Source: Aphanomyces cochlioides (lineage: Eukaryota; Oomycota; Saprolegniomycetes; Saprolegniales; Verrucalvaceae). From it: DNA of 64,000 bases. The DNA lies in contig JAHQRK010000008.1 of the NCBI GenBank assembly GCA_019828595.1, forward strand, positions 1,922,001 to 1,986,000, given 5' to 3'. Positions 30,055-38,463 of the stretch are shown in pieces (the stretch's first letter is position 1; each line of letters begins with the position of its first letter). Below the pieces are notes generated by a model. It ran no database searches, was not told where the DNA came from, and worked only from the letters and a program-made list of their open reading frames with translations. A program made the position numbers and the translations under genes.

Positions 30055-31434
30055 CTAGGCTGAATTGGAAATCAATTTGGCTTTTCGTTTTCTTGATTCG
30101 CTTCGACGTTGGGACTTCGATTTCTTCGGTGTTTGTAAGCTAACACGGCGAATATGTCGGATAAAACTGACTCTTGGCATCTGACCCAGGGGGTATACAT
30201 TTTCATTGTCTTGGATCATACATAGACTTCGGTCTATGCAGCGCTTGTATCGCTTGGCGAGGACCCAGCAATGGGATGTTGAATCAGTGACAGAAACAAC
30301 CAAGAATTCTCCGTCAGGCTCATCCAATATCGCTCTACAGATATCACGAATTGGATCACCCACCGATTGCTTGAGCAGTTGACGGGAGAATATGGCGTCG
30401 TTGTAGTGGAATCCATGTGTGTATGCCAGCTTGAGAAAATCATGCATCTTGGAAGGGGGAATGCCCGCGTCGTGAGGAACTCCATGGGCCTCTTTGAAAC
30501 CCGAAATGACTTCTTCGCTGAGCTCAAAATTGGAGACATTCAAATTGGTAGCAACGATTCGGATTGCAGCCGCAAGACAAGATTTGTCACTGTTGTTGCC
30601 AATTTCTAGCCACAGAGGATCCATCGCTCGAAATTCAGCAAGCGTTGGGGCGAGACCAGTGTTCGTGAGGAAGTGGGCTCCAGCTTGTCGCCATCGTTGG
30701 TACATCGCCACGGCTTCTTGACACCCGCTGAGGTCTTTTTCGTCGAACCAGTCTTTGTCGAGTCCATCCGGGCGTTGAAACTTCCAGTTGACTTGGTATT
30801 GAATAGTTGAAATTCGATTTCGCATTGATGCCACTTCGCGGTGGTCATCGATAAACAACACTTCATCGATGTCATCATCGTCGGTTGGAATTCGCAGAGT
30901 GCGTGGGCGGTTGGTTGGGGCATCAGCCGTTGTCGCATTCGTTTGTGGCCTGGCTGGAACAGAAACATCGTCCAATAGATCCATGAGGGATGGTAGCGGA
31001 GATCCATTGTCATTGCCCAAGGGGTCAAATTCGCGGGTGCTCGAGTTCAAAATGGACATATCAGGAGTAAATTGGTGTTCTTCAGTTGTAACTGGACTTG
31101 AAGGACGAGTGTCGGATGATTGCGTCATAGGTACAGAAGAAATCTCAACTCCATCCACTCCCTCAAGAGTAATCCCTGGAGACATCGAGCTCCCCACACC
31201 TCGTGTAGTTATGGGTCTCGACGTCTGCGCGGGGAGTACGCTATCGGCAGTGAAAATCGTTGAAGCTTCCATTGTTGTTGTCTTGGGTAAAATCAAAAGT
31301 GAGTCTTGGAGAATTGTTTTGAGATTCTCACTGAACTTATTCTCAGTTGCGACACTTGAGTCAGGCACGATTTGATTGGGCAGTGAAATGTTTTGCGCGG
31401 ATCGTGAGTGATGGTCGCCAGGATTCCCAATCAA
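30055..31434 (-). CDS. ORF3 of truncated element B: chromodomain-like and papain-like protein
   Basis: This open frame spans 459 residues in the numbering used for the long copies, or 405 aa from the first ATG at 31272. It has the same features as the 32920-34296 copy, with one additional Ser (EISSVP). The 9-A run just upstream shifts the frame, so the open frame runs on into out-of-frame ORF2-region sequence to give a 564-aa fusion frame. That fusion is probably accidental. With its element 5'-truncated, expression is doubtful. Confidence 0.7.
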   Translation of the reverse strand: MIGNPGDHHSRSAQNISLPNQIVPDSSVATENKFSENLKTILQDSLLILPKTTTMEASTIFTADSVLPAQTSRPITTRGVGSSMSPGITLEGVDGVEISSVPMTQSSDTRPSSPVTTEEHQFTPDMSILNSSTREFDPLGNDNGSPLPSLMDLLDDVSVPARPQTNATTADAPTNRPRTLRIPTDDDDIDEVLFIDDHREVASMRNRISTIQYQVNWKFQRPDGLDKDWFDEKDLSGCQEAVAMYQRWRQAGAHFLTNTGLAPTLAEFRAMDPLWLEIGNNSDKSCLAAAIRIVATNLNVSNFELSEEVISGFKEAHGVPHDAGIPPSKMHDFLKLAYTHGFHYNDAIFSRQLLKQSVGDPIRDICRAILDEPDGEFLVVSVTDSTSHCWVLAKRYKRCIDRSLCMIQDNENVYPLGQMPRVSFIRHIRRVSLQTPKKSKSQRRSESRKRKAKLISNSA

Positions 31435-31489
31435 AAAAAAATTCAGCTGGGATACCAAGTCAAGAATACAGCTGGGGCTTGTAATCAAA

Positions 31490-31773
31490 TTACTGGTGTT
31501 CAACTCGAAAAGACATGGGATATTTTTCGAATAGCTCGTTGTATCCAGCTTGAGAGAAAAGGACTGAGACCGCTTCGATGATGTTTCGATAGTCGAAGTC
31601 GTCAGGCGAGAGCAAACGAATTGTTCGCCTGATGGAAGCTGTCCAACTGACAAATATAATCTCGTTCCATAGTAAAATCGGTAGAGGCTTTTTGCCATCG
31701 AACTTGGTTGCATTTCTTTGAGTCCATAAGGAGTACGTGATGGAAGCACAAAGGAGGGACCATAATTTGAATA
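31490..31773 (-). pseudogene. ORF2 C-terminal fragment (element B)
   Basis: About 94 codons of the ORF2 C-terminus, ending FRVEHQ at TAA. It lies beyond the zinc motif and is cut off by 5' truncation of the element. Confidence 0.85.
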
Positions 31774-31774
31774 G

Positions 31775-31847
31775 GCTCCTATGGCTCAGTTGGTAGAGCG
31801 TCAGTCTCATAATCTGAAGGTCGCCAGTTCGATCCTGGCTGGGAGCA
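31775..31847 (+). tRNA. Elongator tRNA-Met (CAU), regenerated
   Basis: A7 gene with the TTTTT trailer, directly next to the truncated B 5' end. Confidence 0.97.
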
Positions 31848-32827
31848 GCCTTTTTCATCCCTTTTTCTTGCCGCACTTGAACCGACATTCTCACAAAATC
31901 AAGCACACTACCATCGACACACAACAAGTATCACTCTGTCCCCTCGTCGTCAAAATAGCACCACCAGTCAACTAACACACACATTCCATTTGCCACACAA
32001 GGCCAGACGCATCGAAATGTTGTACCAACACACTACTCAATATACCTGCACCGACATATGCGCAAGTCTGTGAACGCGGCCAAAAACATCGCTCGTTCAG
32101 TCCTCCTGAGATCTCTTCTTTGCATGCACTCATGCCACTTTGTGTCGTGACAACAAGAACACTACTAAACACCGCGGTCCCAATCACTGATCACATGTAT
32201 TACCTCGTTAGACGCAGAGGCTTAATATTGAATCCCCACGTTGCTTGATAAACGAAAGGTTGACAATACGACAGGAAAAACTCACGAACGTCTCACTCTT
32301 AGCTCTCAAAAGCAGTTCAATAGTGCCAGTGATTTCGATAGTAGTGTCTACAGTCGAAATGAACCAGGGATCGTAGAGTCTCCATATTGCGAATACTTTT
32401 ACACAAATGAATGCCGCTGTGGCTACAGTGGTAAAGTGTCAATGGGTTTGTTTTGAATGGAATGAGAAGTGTGTTTACGCAAGGACTCGATGTGTTTGTG
32501 CGCATCCTTCCAGCAAGCATACATCAAGAAAAGTGTAGCGTCGGTCACCGGGGTAAACGCCATGCATTTGTATATGTTTCTAAGGTTCAAGAATACATGA
32601 GAAAGGATCCGTCGATGAGTTCCAGCATTTTTAGTCGTTGGTGGCATGTATGAAGTCTTGTAGACGTCAGTATCTCTATTTTTGAGGTGGTTTCAAGTGG
32701 AAGAAATGTTTGAATTTTTGGTAAGGCGAAAGATGGAGTGCGAGTAGTTTGAGACGAGAGTGGGGTATGAATAGGAAGGTGTTTGAATGGTGGATTTAGA
32801 ATTTGAAGTGTCCAATCAAGGCATGCC
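31775..32827 (+). repeat. Single 1053-bp tRNA-Met unit
   Basis: One complete unit with the CAAA and CGAACG variants. No other gene in the spacer. Confidence 0.95.
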
Positions 32828-32841
32828 GCTCCTATGGCTCA
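32828..32841 (+). repeat. 14-nt tRNA-Met stub left of full-length B
   Basis: GCTCCTATGGCTCA. Confidence 0.95.
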
Positions 32842-32919
32842 ATGTCAATGGGGAGTCTATTTGTAGTTAATGTAAACTACAAACTAATATTGCCCGAAGG
32901 CTCATCCCATTTCCAACTG

Positions 32920-34296
32920 CTAGGCTGAATTGGAAATCAATTTGGCTTTTCGTTTTCTTGATTCGCTTCGACGTTGGGACTTCGATTTCTTCGGTGTTTG
33001 TAAGCTAACACGGCGAATATGTCGGATAAAACTGACTCTTGGCATCTGACCCAGGGGGTATACATTTTCATTGTCTTGGATCATACATAGACTTCGGTCT
33101 ATGCAGCGCTTGTATCGCTTGGCGAGGACCCAGCAATGGGATGTTGAATCAGTGACAGAAACAACCAAGAATTCTCCGTCAGGCTCATCCAATATCGCTC
33201 TACAGATATCACGAATTGGATCACCCACCGATTGCTTGAGCAGTTGACGGGAGAATATGGCGTCGTTGTAGTGGAATCCATGTGTGTATGCCAGCTTGAG
33301 AAAATCATGCATCTTGGAAGGGGGAATGCCCGCGTCTTGAGGAACTCCATGGGCCTCTTTGAAACCCGAAATGACTTCTTCGCTGAGCTCAAAATTGGAG
33401 ACATTCAAATTGGTAGCAACGATTCGGATTGCAGCCGCAAGACAAGATTTGTCACTGTTGTTGCCAATTTCTAGCCACAGAGGATCCATCGCTCGAAATT
33501 CAGCAAGCGTTGGGGCGAGACCAGTGTTCGTGAGGAAGTGGGCTCCAGCTTGTCGCCATCGTTGGTACATCGCCACGGCTTCTTGACACCCGCTGAGGTC
33601 TTTTTCGTCGAACCAGTCTTTGTCGAGTCCATCCGGGCGTTGAAACTTCCAGTTGACTTGGTATTGAATAGTTGAAATTCGATTTCGCATTGATGCCACT
33701 TCGCGGTGGTCATCGATAAACAACACTTCATCGATGTCATCATCGTCGGTTGGAATTCGCAGAGTGCGTGGGCGGTTGGTTGGGGCATCAGCCGTTGTCG
33801 CATTCGTTTGTGGCCTGGCTGGAACAGAAACATCGTCCAATAGATCCATGAGGGATGGTAGCGGAGATCCATTGTCATTGCCCAAGGGGTCAAATTCGCG
33901 GGTGCTCGAGTTCAAAATGGACATATCAGGAGTAAATTGGTGTTCTTCAGTTGTAACTGGACTTGAAGGACGAGTGTCGGATGATTGCGTCATAGGTACA
34001 GAAATCTCAACTCCATCCACTCCCTCAAGAGTAATCCCTGGAGACATCGAGCTCCCCACACCTCGTGTAGTTATGGGTCTCGACGTCTGCGCGGGGAGTA
34101 CGCTATCGGCAGTGAAAATCGTTGAAGCTTCCATTGTTGTTGTCTTGGGTAAAATCAAAAGTGAGTCTTGGAGAATTGTTTTGAGATTCTCACTGAACTT
34201 ATTCTCAGTTGCGACACTTGAGTCAGGCACGATTTGATTGGGCAGTGAAATGTTTTGCGCGGATCGTGAGTGATGGTCGCCAGGATTCCCAATCAA
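32920..34296 (-). CDS. ORF3 of element B: chromodomain-like plus papain-like cysteine protease-like protein
   Basis: Open frame of 458 codons, counted from a TTG codon. The first ATG is residue 55 (34134), giving 404 aa. Residues 60-180 are Ser/Thr/Pro-rich. About 190-246 resemble a chromodomain (EVLFIDDHR, QYQVNWK, DWFDEKDL, AVAMYQRW). About 278-415 show a papain-order triad: C285 (SDKSCLAAAI), H387 (TSHCWVLAK) and D408 (MIQDNE), reminiscent of OTU or C39-like peptidases. The C-terminus is basic (KKSKSQRR, RKRKAK). The frame is the same as ORF2, separated from it by TAA, nine codons, TGA and eight more codons. Targeting or protein processing roles are inferred. Element A lacks this ORF. Confidence 0.75.
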   Translation of the reverse strand: MIGNPGDHHSRSAQNISLPNQIVPDSSVATENKFSENLKTILQDSLLILPKTTTMEASTIFTADSVLPAQTSRPITTRGVGSSMSPGITLEGVDGVEISVPMTQSSDTRPSSPVTTEEHQFTPDMSILNSSTREFDPLGNDNGSPLPSLMDLLDDVSVPARPQTNATTADAPTNRPRTLRIPTDDDDIDEVLFIDDHREVASMRNRISTIQYQVNWKFQRPDGLDKDWFDEKDLSGCQEAVAMYQRWRQAGAHFLTNTGLAPTLAEFRAMDPLWLEIGNNSDKSCLAAAIRIVATNLNVSNFELSEEVISGFKEAHGVPQDAGIPPSKMHDFLKLAYTHGFHYNDAIFSRQLLKQSVGDPIRDICRAILDEPDGEFLVVSVTDSTSHCWVLAKRYKRCIDRSLCMIQDNENVYPLGQMPRVSFIRHIRRVSLQTPKKSKSQRRSESRKRKAKLISNSA

Positions 34297-34347
34297 AAAT
34301 TCAGCTGGGATACCAAGTCAAGAATACAGCTGGGGCTTGTAATCAAA

Positions 34348-37300
34348 TTACTGGTGTTCAACTCGAAAAGACATGGGATATTTTTCGAATAGCTCGTTGT
34401 ATCCAGCTTGAGAGAAAAGGACTGAGACCGCTTCGATGATGTTTCGATAGTCGAAGTCGTCAGGCGAGAGCAAACGAATTGTTCGCCTGATGGAAGCTGT
34501 CCAACTGACAAATATAATCTCGTTCCATAGTAAAATCGGTAGAGGCCTTTTGCCATCGAACTTGGTTGCATTTCTTTGAGTCCATAAGGAGTACGTGATG
34601 GAAGCACAAAGGAGGGACCATAATTTGAATAATGCGTCATGCAGGTGTTTTCCTCGCGTATTGGTCTTGAAGCGACTGATATTCGTGGTGGTTGCCCAAT
34701 CAAACTTAACACCATAAGCTCTCCATGCTCGCTCTTGGAACATCCAAACTTGATGTACATGATGACATGTATGGAAGGCATGATGAAAAGTCTCAACATC
34801 CGAGCAATCTTCATAGACACAACAAATAGCGTCAGGGTTTTGGATCTGCATATAGGAAAACCTCGAGTTGACGGGTAACATCTTCATGTGCAATCGAAAC
34901 CATACATCGCCTTGAACAGGTGGAGGTAGATTACACACAGTACGAATGAGACGGATATACTTTGCTATGTCTTTGTCAGTTCTTGTCGTAGTCTTCATAG
35001 GATGTATAGCTTCAGTCTGGGGGGCGTGGTAAGCTAAATGCACCACGTTTTTCTTGGGCCACGACTCGAAAGGTAAATCAGCATCCTTGATTCTGGCTGT
35101 AAACGGATGTTGACAAGTCGGGACATTAGGCAGTGGCGACCCTTGCCGAATGTCAAACGATCGAACAACTTTGTCGAAGATTCGTGTGAGTTGATTGTAA
35201 ATGTCGGTTGTGCGGGGCAATGTGGCAAAGTCCATGACTCCGTCCTGGTTTAGACAAACTTGGGCAGCTGGATTGTTCGACGACATTCGGTTCACGAACA
35301 TGGTCTCTGTTGGCCAAGCGCCATGTGGGGTCAGGAAATCCTTCAGGCATCTGAGACCATTTTTGGCCCCGTGGCGGCACCAGAGACGCATGTCTTCATC
35401 TTTCACGACATTTGCTAACATCTTAGCAGAGCCGAAGTGCATTGCGTCGTAGGCTGTGAGCCATACCGGGAGGTTCAGTACCGTGTCGAGATTTGGAGGC
35501 ACGCCGATTCGCTTACTCATGTCTGTGGCTGACCAATGTTTCCAAGTATCAAGCCACAGTGGATGGAGCTCGCGAAGCAAAAGCCACTTGGAGCTTGCAT
35601 TTGGGTAGTATGAAAGAAAATCGAATGGGTGACTGTCTCGGAAAAACTGATGTATTGTGCGGCTAAATTGTCGCTGTACAAGTTTCTTCCACACCAGGAT
35701 TTCACCAGGAGAATCGGCAGACATAAAGAGCTGTAAACGAAGAAGGCGTTGTGTTCGCAGCCTCGATGCAATGTGGGGGATTCCCAGGCCTAAAGGCTTG
35801 TCGTACTGCCACCTTCTATGGATTGAGGGACGGTAACTCTCATCGAGCTGGGTCTTGCGGCAAAGTATGAACTTGTTTAACATTTGTTGCCACGTAACGA
35901 CCATAGCAGGAGGCACAGGTACAACGGCTGTTACATGCCACAACATAGATAGCAACATCGTGGAGGCAATAAGCTTTCGGCCCTGCAATGTCCTTGCTCG
36001 TTTACCCCATAGTTGAAAGGACGAGATGAATTTGTCGTTGAGTTTTTGAAGTTGGGAGTCAGCCGAAAGTCGATGGCCAAAGAGAATACCAAGATATTTC
36101 GTACACTGACCAGTTGGTACGATATTGAGCAAACCATCTGCTTCGATGTCTTCTTGATCGAGATGGTCGTTGAGAACCAAGGTCATGCACTTGGAACGAT
36201 TCAGACGGGCCCCTGAAGCCGTGCAAAACTCTTCCACAATTGCCATTTGCTCCACAGCAGATTGCAGCGAGTTTGATAACAACGTCGAGTCGTCGGCAAA
36301 GAATATACTCGTAATAACTGAGTCGTGGGGAGAGCGATTCCAAGATGTGGGGACGCTCGGAGCATCTCACCAAGAGGTTCTAGGTATAGGACGAACAGTA
36401 GGCATGATAAAGGACAGCCTTGTTTGACGCCTCGGGTAGGTCGGATCTTAGGGCCAAGCTCGCCATTGAAGATGATCTGGACCAAAGGTGAGTCGTACAA
36501 AAGAGCTACCCACGCAATGAAACCATCACCAGTGTTGACTTCTCTCAGCACATCAAGCATAAATTCTCGATCCACCATGTCGTACGCTTTCGAAAAGTCA
36601 AGGAATGTTGCATAGTAGTCGTGATCTTCGTTGGTGCAAAACGTTTGCAAAGTTTGCACAAGCAGGACGTGGTCATGCAGCCGTCGTCCTGGGACAAAGC
36701 CAGCTTGACTTGGGTGAATGAGATGAGGAGCTACTGTAGCCAGGCGATAAGCGAGGGCACGGGATAGTATCTTCACCTCCACTGACATGAGTGCAATAGG
36801 TCGGTAGTTTCCAGGATCGCCTCGATCACCAGCTTTGAAGAGCAGAGCCACAGCACTACGCCTTTGTTGAAGGAGTAGTTTACCGTGGTGGTGAAGTTGG
36901 TAGTTGAAGACCCTGACCAGGATTTCGGAGAAAGCCTCGGGTGCTACTTGGAAGAAGGCCGCTGGCCATCCATCAGGACCAGGAGACTTGTTTGGACTCA
37001 TTGTCTTGAGAGCACTACACAGCTCGGCTGCTGTGATAGGTCTGTCTAGCTCCTCGCGTTGCTCATCATTGAGTTTGCGGGAGATAAACCGTATGACAGC
37101 CCTCCGCCTCGCCCGGTTTAGCCGAGGTTGTTCGCCACGAGTGGTAGTCATTATTGCCTTCCAATGGGCAGTGAATCTCTCTTTGATAGTGGTAGGATCA
37201 GACACGGGAATGCCATCGACGTTGACCGTCGTGATAGGAACCTTGAGTCCTTGTGGCCTTCGAAAGAAGTGGCTCGTACCGCGTTCGTTGATATTTGCAT

Positions 37301-38463
37301 GAAAATCGAATTGCTGATCCATGCGGTATTGGCGATATTCGATTCTTGCGTTTTCCAGCGCCAACCGAGTAGCATCAACGGCAGCCTCGTCGAGCAAGCC
37401 AGCTTCGTATGATCGTTGTGCAGATATATGTCTCAGTTTTAGGCTTTTGAGCTCGTGTTGCATGGATTGGAGGTGGTGGCGATGACATTGTTGTAAACGT
37501 CGTTTGATTCGCTTAAGCCACCCATACCAGACGGCTCCCATGTTTGTCGATTCGTCCGCACGCATCTCAGAGAGGAGGTGTGATGCCTCTTCTCGTATGG
37601 CTTTGATGACGAGCGGGTCTTTGAGTAGCTCTCTCGGCAGCCTCTCAGTAGCCACGGGTCGTGGGTGTATGACTTGTAGAGAGAACGACAGTGTGCTCCA
37701 AGTGATCTCCGGCAAAGCTGTTAGTGGCATATTTTGAGCTTTGGTAGGATTGGGCAACTAAATCTTGGTCAATGAACCAGTAGTCCAGACGATTGCTTCG
37801 TCCTGGACCGCTTGCCAGTCTTTCGTGAGGGTGGTGTAGGCGCCACGCGTCGATGACTCCTAGTTGTGACAGCCAGGCAAGACATTCGACTTTTCCAAAG
37901 GTGTGATCTTGCCGTGGTTTGGAAGCATCGAGGTGTTCGTTGACAGGAAGGTTAAAATCTCCCCCAACCAGGTGTACACTGTTAGCTTCAAAAGCGCGAG
38001 GGAGACTGTCAAAGAAACTAGCCCGATGTTGAGGGGTAACTGGCGCGTAAATGTTGTGGATGTAGACTGGGGTTTCATCCCAGTACGTTTTGATCACAAT
38101 ATAACGGCCAGGGATATCGTGTTGTGATAAGTGCACCAGGCTTGAGAATCCAGGCATCGATTCGTGAAAGTATGATGCAACGCCACATCGACGGTTGTTC
38201 AAATTGTCCGTGCGGGTTGTTCGTAAGTCGTTGGTAAAAAGTTTGTACTTGCTAACACCCACTTCGTTGTCGAGGTGAGTGTGGAAAGTGTCAAGATGTT
38301 TTGCGTTGTTGAGTTTCGTTTCTTGAAAGAGAACAGCTTGTGTCGGTTTCCGAAGACGCCGTGCAACAAGATGTCCGTTTTCTTTCAGCCCATTGAGGTT
38401 GCTCGTCGTCACTTCAAGTATGGGGAGCTTGACAAAATGACCAGCCGCGACCACTTTAGCCAC
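34348..38463 (-). pseudogene. ORF2 of element B (copy 1), frameshifted endonuclease-reverse transcriptase
   Basis: The reconstructed length of about 1371 codons matches A ORF2. The endonuclease part (about 37645-38463) keeps N22, E48, Y139, D169, N171, D227 and D253-H254. An extra T near 37645 (CCTCTCAG versus CCTCCAG) breaks the frame after the endonuclease. A G5-to-G4 loss at 36327-36330 breaks it just before FADD. The RT, thumb and CCHC-like motif (ICCVY..C...HHAFHTC) remain readable in the shifted frames. No ATG precedes the endonuclease: the frame opens after a TAG and the first usable codon is GTG at 38463, overlapping the ORF1 stop. Both breaks lie in short runs, so sequencing error is possible. 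Confidence 0.9.

Larger units (their letters stand above)
29977..31774 (-). mobile_element. Element B, 5'-truncated 1.8-kb copy
   Basis: Contains the 3' UTR, all of ORF3 and the last part of ORF2, and is truncated within ORF2 (sequence TTTGAATA). An extra G at 31774 precedes the rebuilt tRNA. It differs from the long B copies by a run of 9 A instead of 5 at about 31433-31441 and by 3 extra bases in ORF3. Confidence 0.93.

Noticed and set aside
30055..31749. 564-aa fused ORF in the truncated B copy
   Set aside because: The extension arises from a 9-A run that shifts the frame into non-coding and out-of-frame ORF2 sequence; the long copies do not have it.
34296..34350. Alternative genetic code explaining the ORF2-ORF3 stops
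   Set aside because: TAA ends ORF1 and ORF2, TAG ends ORF3, and both TAA and TGA lie between ORF2 and ORF3. The long ORFs fit the standard code.
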